NCBI RefSeq assembly: GCF_008831285.2
Contig: NW_022205135.1
Coordinates: 1-45,175, forward strand
Length of the DNA stretch: 45,175 nucleotides
Direction: 5' to 3'
Source: Nymphaea colorata
Taxonomy: Eukaryota; Streptophyta; Magnoliopsida; Nymphaeales; Nymphaeaceae
In this document: piece by piece, positions 9,864 through 21,417 of the stretch
How positions within the stretch are numbered: the stretch's first letter is position 1
Layout of the letters: every line of letters starts with the position of its first letter
The notes under the pieces: model-generated
What the model saw: the letters and a program-made list of their open reading frames with translations, nothing else
What the model was told of the DNA's origin: nothing
Databases searched by the model: none
Translations under genes and position numbers: made by a program

Positions 9864-11443
9864 TCAAGTTGAAGTTATGATCTTGTGGTGACTGCAGTTC
9901 ATCATCTCCTCCGCTGCCTTGCTCCCAAAGCACACCTCGTCCTGGCCCTCCAGCACGCCCTCGTTGACCTTCATGCATTTCTCGGACTCCTTGCCCAAGG
10001 TCTTGAGGACCGACGCATTGACTTTCAATTTTTTGGAGCTGGTCTTGCTAGACTTGGAGATCTTGAACATGTTGGCGGAGTGGCTGGGCGGGTGGGGGTC
10101 AGGTTCTGTCTTCTGGTGCATGCGGCGCGGTTTGTCGTTTTCCAGGTAGTTGCTGATCATCGACTCTTCGGTGTAGCACTTCTTGGGCACCTTGTAGCGC
10201 TTGTTGTTGTGCAGGATGTAGGCCTTGTCCCGCCGCTGCGACTGCAGGTCGAGGAAACCGTCATGCGGCTAGGGATGCTACGCCGATTTTACGTTGAGGT
10301 CCAGCGCCATTCTCAGAGGCTGGGATGATTTTTTGAAGAGGGAATCTTACTACTTGAACTCGAAGATCAGCAGGTCGTTATTGTCCGCAGTCTTCTCGGA
10401 GCTTTGCTATTACTTCTTAGGAGGGAAGGGGGATTCTTCTGTTTTGGAGTTTGCTCTCTTCCTCGGCGCCCGGCATGATATATCTTAGATTTGACGAAGA
10501 CCATATCGTCATTGGCTCCTCCATGGGGACGGGTTTCATATTGATTGCGGAGCCGTCTCGTCAGTTTGCATTTCTCCTTGATAAATTTCCTCAATTTCTG
10601 CTCGACCCTGCTCAGCTTGCTCTCCTTCTCGGTCTACTTGGATATGGAGCTGTGTATCCTCTGCGCCTGCGACGGAGAGACAGGGGAGGCATTTATAATC
10701 TATATTTATCTTTTGAATTTAACCCGCTTTGATTTCGGGGATTCGTTACCGATCGCCTGCGCGAGAGTGGGGTCTATCTTTTGGAAGGTAAGCCCGTGGA
10801 AATTGGGCATATTGATTGTCCTGGAATTTTGGAGGGTATTCGTAATCAGGATCTTCTCCTCCTGCGTCTACTCAGACTCGAAGGCCTCTGAAAGCTTCCC
10901 CCTCTCTTTGTGCGAGCCGAAATTATCGACGATCCTCCAGTAGGAAGGGACGAGGTGCGCCTAGGGAAATCTTTGGGAAATGTATGCGAATGCCTCCTGA
11001 GAATTCCAACGGTATTTGATCATCAGATAAATAGAGGAAAACGCTATCACCTTGCTCTCTATCTTCCTGCTGATGATCACCACCCCCTCGTGCTTGCCGG
11101 CAGGCAATGCTAGATAGCGGCAACGATTTCCAAAAGATAGGAAATGGCCAAGTAGGCTCCAGCGTACCTCGCCGGTCACCGAAATCGTAGGTCATAACTG
11201 TGGTGTACTTGAGGTGATGGGCGTGGAAATCCTAGGGGTCCAAATTGACGATGAGTGTAATTTTGTTATTGGTGAGAAACTCAGGCTCCTATTTTAGAGA
11301 ATGGGTACTCGGCCTGCGTGGAGGTTGCCCAGGAAGAGCCCGTCGAAGAGCTTGCAGATCTCGAGGAGGCCGTTGCAGAAGGGACGAGGCTAGTCGTAAA
11401 AAAGGTGACGCTTCTCGAATAATAATGATGGAGAATAACTCAT
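9864..11443 (-). CDS. Dual-specificity-phosphatase-like protein, probably inactive
   Basis: From ATG 11443 the first 170 residues follow the dual-specificity phosphatase fold: entry strand FDGLFLGNLHAG, FLTNNKITLIVNLDPEDF, then a helix before the P-loop (RYAGAYLAISYLLEIVAAI), and after it SSIYLMIKYRWNSQEAFAYI, matching the YLM...EA..YI helix that normally follows HCxxGxxRS. Where the catalytic loop should be, the sequence reads EGVVIISRKIESKVIAFS, without the HC or the P-loop Arg, so it is probably a pseudophosphatase acting as a binder or scaffold. The remaining 330 residues are a charged tail with a coiled-coil stretch (ETEKESKLSRVEQKLRKFIK) and a basic C-terminus ending NCSHHKIITST-TGA. 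Slips near 11300, 11170, 11100 and 10473 are each repaired by adding one G. Family assignment is by motif reading only. Confidence 0.66.
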
Positions 11444-11498
11444 TTCAAATTATATTTGCAATCCAAAGAAATCTCACGTGTCACGAGAGGATATCATC

Positions 11499-11516
11499 GG
11501 GGGGGGGGGGGGGGGG
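11499..11516. repeat. Run of 18 G
   Basis: Eighteen consecutive G (plus strand) lie just beyond the 3' end of the HECT gene and 56 bp upstream of the start codon of the phosphatase-like gene, so in the short spacer between the two. Such a run could form a G-quadruplex, and its length is likely miscalled given the homopolymer errors elsewhere in the window. Confidence 0.9.
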
Positions 11517-11603
11517 ATCATACGCATTGGAGGGTATCCAATGGATTGGATTGTATGATTGCATATAAGAGAGTTATTATAATAAATGGGCGTATCACAA
11601 TGG

Positions 11604-14600
11604 TCACTCCTGCCATCTTCGATGATGGCCTGGCCAAGCTTGATGATGTTCAATACCACAGTAACTGCAGTCTCCATTTGCTCCTTAGTTTGGCACCGCG
11701 GTACCTCCAGGTTCTTCGCGCAGGTATGGGCCAGGAAATTGGCGTCCTTGGACTTGCTGAGGCTCAGCCCCATCACCTTCGCCCCCTCCGCCGCCATCTT
11801 GTCCGAAGATATCCAGAACCACATGAACATGCCTCTTTCCTCCATCGATAGCCCCTTGAGCGTGCTCCAAAGCAGAGAAGCCGTGGTGGGGTCGATCCCA
11901 TCGGCTATTGTGTACCTCTGCAGATCGTCGATGTCCACTGTATTCACTCCTTCAACCAGCAGCTTCAACTCCTTGGCAGTGAACCTGGAGATTAGTTTGG
12001 GCCGAACGATCCTCTTGAAGCCCGACATGAAGGCGTCGAACTGCCTCTTGATGGAATCGACAGTCAGTTCGTATATCTTCCTCTTGAAGAGCTCGAGGAA
12101 CTCCCTCATGGTGTGGAAAGTGACGAAGATGTTGGCGCCTCCTGGCTTCAACTCGTGGGTTTATTTCACTTTGATCACGTTCACCTTTTCCGGCAATTTC
12201 TTCCTCTCCTATTCTTTCTCCTGCAGCTACTTTATGACTGGCTATTTCATCTCCAAAAATTAGTTGTTCTGCACCTTGCTGTCCTTGAGGATGCTGTAAG
12301 TTTCGTAAACGAATGGGATAGAGACCCCACATGATTCGTACTCTTCCTGCGTCTTCACCTATTCGATCATGGTCTCAATCGACATGACGAATTTCTTTTC
12401 GTCCTCAGTCTAGTTCAAGATATCGTCGATCGTAACCTCCTCCCCCAGCATCATTTTGTACAGGATGATTGAGAAACTGGGACTGACCATAATTGACCCC
12501 TTAGTCAAAGAGTATCCGAACAATTTGCCGATGAACTCGAAGTATTGCAAGTGTCTCGGATTGACTGACGAGAGAGGATTGAAGAAATAGTAATTTTTCT
12601 ACGTCCGCTTGAAAAGCGCAGTGTTTAGTTGGCCATATCTTTGGAAAGGAGAGTGAACCATTCCCTTCTGACCCCGTCTCCGAAACCACTCTCCTATCTT
12701 CCGTTTTAGTTGACGAACTTTATCCTGAAGGCCGATAGCCAAAAACTGTCCGGTTTGTTCTTCAAGGACTAGAAGGCGGACAGGAAGATTCCTTTTTATT
12801 TTTGGATATGACTGGCGTCCGTTCCAGCTATTCATAATCAAACAAAACCTATGCCTTTCTTTCATCCATTTCTTTATCGAAAATGGCCCTCTTAATCTCA
12901 AAGCCCAAATCATTGGTCAAGTTCAATATCCGTGAAATTGGCTATTTTTCAATATTAGAGGCCCGGTTGTTGAAGAGAGAAATAACCCTAGACAAAGTGT
13001 CAGTGTATTCCTTGATCCACTTGCCTATCTCAGCTACTCATCGCTGTAGATGGATATCACCCTGTTCAGGAACATCAGAGTGGCAAAGTCCTATGGCTTT
13101 TTAGAGAAGAACTATAGTTGGAAAGTCTTCAACTCCTCAACAGTGTAGATGTTGGCCTATATTAGCTCGGTCAAAAATGAAGGGATGGATTCTTTGTGCC
13201 GAATACGTATATCTGCTTGAATTTTTACTTGAATGCCTAGGTCTTGTAGAGGTCCTTCAAGATCTCGTATGGGAAATTGCCAAGCGTTTTTCTAGGGACT
13301 GTGTGAAGCCTTCCCATGACCATCATACGTCCTCGTCCTATCTCTCCACTACTGTTTCGCTCTTTTGCAAAATTTATAGGATTTTATCGATCTGATGAGA
13401 GGGGAGCTCTTTTACCCCCTTGAGCACTTGATAGTGGTGGCTTTTGTTTGCGAACTGAAACCGTATTCCAAGATTTCATAGATAGGTATGTACGTGCTTT
13501 CAGAAGTGCTCCTCATGAGGGGCTCATAAGTGAGATCGAAAATGCCTTTATTGTCGATTTCCTCCAATAGGAAATTGTCATCTTGGTGAAACTGTAATTT
13601 TTGACTGATTATAACACCGAAAACACTCTTTAGATGAAGGCATCCTGCTACTACTTCAGGTTGCTCGGCGTGATGGGTATAGGAGTCCATTAATTTTCTT
13701 TTAGCACGTATACGCAATTGGGAAAATATTTGCAGGAGAAAGGATCCCTGATCAAGAGGAGCAAAGTGTTGATCAGTTTGCTTTGGACTCGTTTGTTCTC
13801 GAGGAAAGGCATGAAATGCTTGCTCGTGAAAATGGCGTTAGTATAGTAAAAGGAAATTAGCATCTCGTAAAGGATTTCATCTTGGATCTCTGTGAATGCT
13901 CTGATAGGAATAACGCTATTCTAGAAGTGGAAACTCTAGCCTTATAGTGATTATAACTTTCACCCTGGCTGCTCATGGATTACGATCTGGACAACGTTCT
14001 CGATATGTTGATGTATTGGTAATTCTCATCGATAGCGTCGATGATATCGTTGATGGAATCTTTGGAGTAACTTTTTCTCAGGTTTAGCAAATACATGATT
14101 TCCTATGCGTTTCTCACCTCTTCTCTGCGAGTCTAGTCCAGCCTTGCGAATTTTACTGCATTTCCCAAACAATATTGCTCGAACTATTCAGGAGAAAGCT
14201 CTCTCTTGTGATAATCGAAGTCCAACTCAAGGTCCTTCACCTAAAGATACTCCTTTTTCTATAGGAAAGACTTCCGCGAAGTTATTACAAGTTCAATTCG
14301 TCGCGATTGAGGAGGAAGAGTTTTTCGTTGATTTCCGATATCAGGTTCTAAAGTTCTTCTTCTCCAGTCTTAACATCCTCGAAGGTGGTGGAGGGCTGTC
14401 TTTCCTCTTCAATGGCCTCTTCCGAAGGGATCACGTTCAAAGATTGCTCAAATTCCTTCTAAATTGTCTTCTTCTCCTAACGGCCAGCGTTCTCACTGTA
14501 GGTGAAATCCTCCTGAGCGTATCTGTTCTGCCTTGTTCGGTACCGAGGATTGTATTAGCGGGCCATGCCACGACCCATGCCAGGACCCAACCTGCCACGA

Positions 14601-17600
14601 CCGCCTCTTCCGCCTCGCCCGCCCTCTCTCTGCATGCGTCCGAACTATTATTCTGCTCTCCATCTTTCAGCCAGCGTGGGGGCTCTTCTTCCCATGTGTC
14701 TCGGCTCTCCCTCTTCATCGGATAGCTGTTATACTGCCTATTCGAGATCTTCTTTTTTGAAAAGCTTTTGGTTTATCCTCTGGATCATTTGTCTGTGGTT
14801 TTAGTTGAACTCTGTTGATGTTTGCCTTGAAGCGCTTTCATACTTTTTCGAAGTGACTACCGATGAGAAGGATTTGAGATGATGGGACTGCAGATTGTCA
14901 AGATAGAATTATGAAATCTCTTGGTAATTTTATGATGATGCTTCAAGATTGTAGTTTGCTCTTTGAATGGGTGAGTAATCCTCATCCATATATATCTAAT
15001 CGTATATTTCAGGATAGAAAGGAGTGATGAGGTTACCAGTAAAGCAAATGTTATCTTCTCTTGTTTCCATGGTATGATTTCCAAGCATTCTCCTGAAATA
15101 CACATTAAAAGGTATCAAAGATTCATTGATGATCTTATAGTATCTTTCATTCTATTTGGTCTTCTTGGGAATGAAGCATTTCTTGAGATTGTCAACGCCA
15201 TCCTGCTTGTAAATTATCGCCATTATCAGAATGATCATGCTGTTGTCGCAGTTTCGGTAGAGGAAACCCTAACGAGAGGATTTCAGATGGCCTACCAAAA
15301 CAGATACAAGTGACCTGGTGTCGCTTTTGCTTGTCTTTAGCTTTGTTAAGAATGCGAATCTTTTCAATTGGACCAACTCGTATATCAAGACTAGGGTGAA
15401 TTTATTTATTCCTAGCTTGATGATCTGCTTGATGATCCTGTAGCATAGATATTATGCGAAGAAGATGGTCCTATCTTTGAGCTGAGCCATGCAACTATGG
15501 TCCAAGCATGCAAACAGCAAAAAGTTAGATATGTATTCAATTCTTTTCCTCGATACTCTCGCCACCAAATAGTCGATAAACTCCATTTCTTACTCTTGAG
15601 ATTTGACTGGATGCAACATCACGTAAGGGATCAGCAAAGGATAGTAGTAAAGCAAGTCTCGCAAGGACTAAAGGCGAGATTAAATGCTTCTGTTGCTAGG
15701 GAAATTCAGCAAATCACTAATGGTAGTCTTGATGGAATCTGAAGGTTAGAACATATTGAAATTCTTCTTAAGGATCTCAGAGTAGGCGAAGCTGTTCTTT
15801 TTCTCATATGATAGATACGTGACCTCATTTTTATCATCTTTTTTAATGCTTTTCTTGACAAATTTGCCTGTAAGGTTGCTAAAACCGGCAATGTCCTCAC
15901 CATACTTGAATTGAAGATGTTGATGAAGGTATTAAGACGGATGGAGATTTTATCTTGGCTTTCATCCACTAGATTCTATGATTATTTCAAGAAAATTCCC
16001 TTTATGTCTGCTTACATGGAGGGCAGTTGGGATTACTTTTCGACCAATTCGCTGAGAAGAGGACCGATGTTGATGCTTTATCCTAAGAGAATGTTCAAAA
16101 AGGTTCGAATGTAGTGGTTATACTCCGGACATTTGGCCTTGATCAAGGATTAAACGATGTCTTTGAGGATGGGAGCCTTAAGCTTCTTGAAGCTAATGCT
16201 GCACTGTATCACTTTGTTGATAATCTAAAGCACAGTGACCCCATACTTTGCCAATTCTTCCCGATTCTCATTCAAATTCTTGGGGATCAGCTTCTCGAGG
16301 ATGATGATTGAGTTGGGAATGGACTCCTTGTACTCTTCGGGATTGTTGAGCATCGACGAGATGAGTTTTATGTAATTTTGATGAAGTTTACCGATAGGAC
16401 GTCTTATATCTTCAGATCCTTCACCTTTGAGATCATAGTGTCGATCCATGAGCATTGCGTCCTGAAGACTTGGTCATCGATTTAGACAAGCTCATTATTT
16501 TCGCCCATCTAGTGGAGGACAGCTGAGAAGAGCTTACGATATTGATGAGGAAGTTTGTATTTTTATGCCAATTTCTGTACAATCTCGAAGAATAACCCCT
16601 GCAGCTCCTACAGTTGGGATTTTATGTTCCGATTATCGTAAATCTTGTCAAGGAGCTTCAAGTATGCGCCAACCAAGATCTTTTATTTTTCCTCTTTGGT
16701 CAAAGGAGCCAGAGGTTTTTCGGTTGCTCCATTTCCAGCTCGTTTTATATCTATGCCTATACTGGCAGAGGACTAACGCCCTTTCCTTCAAATTCAGTGA
16801 TGAACCTACTGTAAAAGCTAAGATATTAAATGTTGAAATTAGTGCTAAATCTTGTGATAATATCGCTGCATACCGCTCTCGTGATTTCAGCACATTCTAA
16901 TTGCCTCTATACTCCTTATTATTGAAGATGCTTCTCGTCCTTTTCATGGAGAAGAAGATAAAGTTGATCAACTGCGCGACAGACTCATTGAGGTGAGGAA
17001 TGATGATGATGTTAAACTCAACAGCTGCGTCCTTGTTTTGCCGCTTGCAGCTTTAGACGAAACGGAGGTAGGAATCGCCCATTACTGCAGTATCGCGGGA
17101 GATTCTTTTTGTAGATGAGAACTATTTGTGGATTAGACAGAGGAACTCGATGATTATTTACTTGCTGTGGTTGTATAGTTGGTTATTCAGATTGAAGCCC
17201 GTCCTTGAAATCAAGGGTGAAATCCTCGGTAAGTCTTCTTCATCAATCTCAAGACCAAGTTTTTATCGTTGAGGTCCATCATTGCTTCGAAGTATATTCT
17301 GAGCTCCTTCATGAGACTTCAAGTGAACGCATCAAGTTCTTCGAAGATGTTCCAGCAAGTCTAAAAGAGATGGCCTGCGATCTATGCCATAGTATGGTAC
17401 AACATCTTTTTATCTCCGAGTTCTCGATAGTAACTCTTGATAGATGATATCTTCTACAGAGTGTAAGTTGCCTGATGCTTGACGATTTTATTCAAACTGA
17501 TAGATTCCACTTTTTCCATGAATAGTGTTATCTCTACCAACTCTTTGATGTACGGACATGCTGGGTTTTTCTACCTCATCCTGAGCAGAATGGTAAGTCT

Positions 17601-19799
17601 GTTGATCATATTCGCCAAATCGATCATTTATCTATCCTTAGTTGTGGAGCTCTAGCACATTACCATGTTGGGACTGTTTCCACCGCAAGACCCTGGGAAA
17701 GCTTGGCATGCACTTTGTATATCTATTCAGAAATTTATTCGTTTGACACTTTCAACTTATTCTTCAGCGATGGCAGCTTGATATCCATCGATGCCTCAGC
17801 GAAGATAGTGGGATGCTATAAGAGAATCGCTTTGAATAAGGTGCTTAAGCTTTCGTCTGAGTTTATTTTTCCTGACGAAGATACTCAAAAGACTTCTAAG
17901 CTTGAGACTTGATATTCCCTCTAGAAGATGTCGATCGCTGAGAGTTATTGCATGATTGAGCCGACGGATGCTGCTAATCTGTTGCCGAAGTATTCGATGC
18001 TTCCTGGAAGACCTACACGAACTTTTAGAAGCTGGACCGTTCATCCATGCTGCGGTCCCTCATGTGAGGAGGAAAGTCATCGTCAGGGTCCATCATCATT
18101 CTGGGGACAAATCTTCTCGGTCTTCCACTGCTAATGGTGAAAAGCTTCATCTCGTAGATCCTTTCAAGGTTCAGCTTCTATATCTAGAGCCGTATTCGAA
18201 TAGTTTTGGGATGTAATTGAGGAGGAACTCTTCCAATTTCGAGTTGAGGTGCTTCGCCTTCTCATCAGAAATGAATACGTTCACATTCTAGACGAAAAGC
18301 TTGAGAAAATGTTAGTCTTTCATTATCTGCATCTTTTGCTCATTTGGATGATTAAAACTTCAGAATTTCGCAAATCTTGATGAAGATATTTTGGCATTTC
18401 TATTCGCAAGGCCTGTTGACCATCCAAGGACCATGTTGATGTGGATTATAGCTCAGGATTGAGAGTAATTCTGAGATGATGTTGGGCTTTCTGATGACGG
18501 TACCATATTCATTCATTTTATCGATCATATTGATGCAGAACTAAACAACTTCTATATTCTTTTCGCTGGGGACTTGTCTAAATTTATTTTTCCTTCATAG
18601 ATAAGCACTGGTTTTCCTTCGCTTATTTGCTTTATCATCAAGTAAATCTTCTAGACAGTGTTGATCAAATTGATCTTAACAGCAACTTAGTCGATGCTTG
18701 GCACGTCGTTGCGCTCTCGCATGCCCATGCCCATCCGAGGACCCTGTCTGTGCGACCCTATTGCTCTAAATTCACATTCAAAAGTTGAGTGATATCGTAT
18801 TTTAGGTATAGCTTGTCGTTTGAAAAGGATGTTACCCTAGGAAAGCAAGTTTGATTCACTGTTTCTTTGGATTTTGAAGCATTTGTTAAGAACATTTGTA
18901 TTTATAAGCTTTGACCTTATTTTTGGTGACTCAGAAAGGATAATTCCCTATTCTTGGTTCTCATCCTTGACCAAGTCAAGCAGAGAGATGGCCTTTTTAT
19001 ACTCTGTAGTCAATGGACAATCAATTTCCAGCAATTCCTCCAAAAACCATTCATATTCGGTTGTTTCTAACTCCTTGTAGAGGTTTTGAACATCAGTTAA
19101 ATATTCTTACTTTTTTTGATGAGTATTGTTGTAGAGGAGAGGAGCAGGATTCATGGGATCAAAACGAGGCGGTTGGGATATTGAAGGCATTGCGATCAAG
19201 TGGCGTAGCAATTTTATCCGATATTTCAGCAACTCTTCACTATTAAGACTATCTTTCCTTTTATTGTAGATCAAATAATTAGGTCATCCTTGTGGACGTC
19301 TGTCATCGTGACCTTATAACTATTTTAGAGAACTTTAGAGTTGGCAATTTAAGGCTCTCTTGATAATCTCCGAGGGAATTGAACAACTTTTCCAAAATTT
19401 CAATGAAAACAAGTCCATTTTCAATCTTTTCATAGATGAAACTTCTGTAAAGGCTTTGGATGTCGATGCGTAGGAACTGGTTGATTTTTGAAAGATTTTT
19501 GAAAGTTTATGATGGTCTATGTTCCAATCGTTAATGGTCTTTATTCGCTCCAGGAATGCAGTATCAATCCTTGTTGAACCGCCCAGTGCAGTCTTTCTAA
19601 GGAGATGGATGGTGGCTTCCTCTGGAAGTTCTGAAAGTTTTTATATGTTGGTCAAGAGATCATCGGTCGAGCAAGTTAAGATGTCTTTCAGCTCTGGGAA
19701 ATGACTGACGAGGGTTTATACTTCGATGACGTTTGGTTGCGGTTGTTGCTGGTTGTGTTACGGGCTGTAGAGGCGCTCGTACTCTTCGATATCTGACAT
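11604..19799 (-). CDS. Giant HECT-type E3 ubiquitin ligase, about 2,700 aa
   Basis: The C-terminal 370 residues are a HECT domain, which takes ubiquitin from an E2 onto its own cysteine before passing it to a substrate. The N-lobe shows NPRHLQYFEFIGKLFGYSL and YKMMLGEEVTIDDI, then ELKPGGANIFVT, FDAFMSGFKRIVRP, AKELKLLVEGVNTVDIDDL and, in the C-lobe, FLAHTCAKNLEVP, with the catalytic Cys codon at 11720-11722. The rest, back to ATG 19799 (MSDIEEYERLYSP), is helical sequence with dozens of in-frame TAA/TAG and many single-base slips. I saw no convincing internal start or stop, so I treat it as one gene, the size of HUWE1/UPL-class ligases, but the upstream 6.5 kb could hold more than one gene and matches no domain I can name. 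The TGA at 11604 needs one last slip; without it the frame runs on into the poly-G. Confidence 0.72.
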
Positions 19800-20170
19800 T
19801 AATTATTATTATTCAATCTTATCATTGGATTTGTACTTAATTAAAATTGCAGCTCTTTTATAAAATCATATCTTTCATATTTTCGGAAAAAGAGGCATAT
19901 ACTTTCTTGGGCCCTTGCTCTTTCATGATTGGAGCAAAGGATATACATGAAAAAAGTATTGAAATTCTAAGGGAGTTTTGAATAGATTAGTATTTGATGG
20001 GTATGGTTGCTAAATCAACACAACAACTCTTGATCAAGCAGAATTATTAAAATACATATCATTTTTGGTGATTACATCTTCGTCATTAATGGATTCAATC
20101 TAATCTTTCACGGGTTGATTTTTCAATCATGAAACAGACTGGTCAAATATGGATCGCTTTATAATATCTT
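19800..20170. other. AT-rich spacer, 371 bp
   Basis: This lies between the start codon of the HECT gene and the stop of the next minus-strand gene. It is AT-rich, and I see no ORF with coding character, no RNA gene and no repeat. It presumably contains the promoter of the HECT gene and the 3' UTR of its neighbour. Confidence 0.5.
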
Positions 20171-20805
20171 TCACTCTTTTACACCCTTCTCGTATTCATT
20201 CCTTTTCTTTCTGTACAAAACATGCATCATATCAGCTAATTGCCCAAAGTTACGACTCTATTGAAATCCAAATCAAAATTAAGGTATTTTTCAAACTAGC
20301 AAATATTCTCCAAATGAAAGTCCCGTCTCTCCTCCTCCAGACTCATCTTTCTCTTCGAGTTGTTGATATATTTGTCTATCTTGCTCCTCATCAATGCCGT
20401 CAATTTTTATATTTCGTTTAGCTTTATCAATCCCTATGCTGAGTATTTATACAAGTAGAGGTAGAGGATAATTATGTTCTCTTTCTGTGATCTAATCTGG
20501 TGTCTTTTGATACAGTCATTTTCATATTTTTGGTAGATATGTTTCTTCAAAGTTTTCTTCAGTAATGAGATCATACACTTCTTCAAATTTTCCGAAATGT
20601 TGTTCCCACCACGTCCCTTAGTCCGTGAAGCTAATCCCTATTTCTCCACTCTCCTAGACTCCAAGATTATCTTCTCATTCAAAAGATCAGAATATTTGGT
20701 CACAAATTAAGGAGTAGCATTGAGGAAGAAAAGACTCTTCAATTTTTCATATTTCTCAAGGATTTCGCAGTATTCCAGGCTTGGCTACTTGACGGTTCCA
20801 CTCAT
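20171..20805 (-). CDS. Hypothetical helical protein, about 211 aa
   Basis: No family recognised. The frame from ATG 20805 (MSGTVK) stays open to the last 30 codons with in-frame TAA/TAG at about ten places. It reads as a mostly helical, Lys/Glu-rich protein: LEYCEILEKYEKLKSLFFL, LLNEKIILESRRVEK, RSKIDKYINNSKRKMSLEEE. Near the 3' end, adding one C after GTC moves the frame to RNFGQLADMMHVLYRKKRNE and ends GVKE-TGA. No signal peptide or membrane segment. Its ATG overlaps the TGA of the preceding ORF by four bases, which is unusual for a nuclear genome and may mean the two ORFs are one gene split by an unresolved slip. Confidence 0.55.
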
Positions 20806-21226
20806 AATTGTCTCCTTGCTTCCTTTTACTTAATTATGATATGTGTAAAAAGTTAGGGGTTGTATACTTCCGAAAGTCTTAACTTTGAATATAATATCCC
20901 CATTTCCATATTTTGGCTGTCGATCATCAGAATAGATAAGCTGGAAAGGACCTAAAGCGTTAAGTACGTGCTGCAGATTTTATAAAAGACATCAAGATAA
21001 AAGATGTGGTAAAATCGAATTTCCATATTAATTGCATATTTCTGAAGGTGAGTTTTGTAATTTTATGGTTGAGGGCTCCATGTAAGAGCTGTCCCTTTAC
21101 TTTGAAGAAGAAGATTTGACTGTTTTTATAAAAAGTCTCATTTTTCTTTTTTCCAAACAGCAACAATAATGTTTCAAGCCAATGCATCCCGATGCCAATG
21201 ATGATAATATTTATCATTTCCATCAT
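20802..21226 (-). CDS. Small hypothetical protein, possibly N-terminal part of next ORF
   Basis: No family recognised. The ORF starts MMEMINIIIIGIGMHWLETL, with a hydrophobic N-terminus, and continues as FYKNSQIFFFKVKGQLLHGA. Near 20995 a one-base slip joins it to FYKICSTYLTLEVLSSLSIL and then KLRLSEVYNPELFTHIIIKE, ending at a TGA that overlaps the ATG of the downstream ORF (ATGA). Total about 140 residues. The 3' part is AT-rich and could be untranslated spacer instead, in which case the protein would end near 20960. It may be a small membrane-associated protein or the start of a longer protein that includes the 20171-20805 ORF. Confidence 0.35.
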
Positions 21227-21417
21227 AGATTTTCAGAGAACATGTCAATATGTTTTGGGTTTCCTTTACTTATTTTTTAAAAAATTATGAAACTAGACTT
21301 AATTAAGTCTAGCTTACCAAAAATAAAAAAGTCTAGGCCCTTCATCCACCAGATTCCATTAGATATATTCTCTAATGACTATCACATCAGCTCTTAATAA
21401 TTATTATAACTTATTCC

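Noticed and set aside
11474-11604. C-terminal extension of the HECT protein with a run of prolines
   Set aside because: The prolines come from the 18-G tract; a single slip before it gives a TGA right after the HECT fold, which is where HECT proteins usually end.
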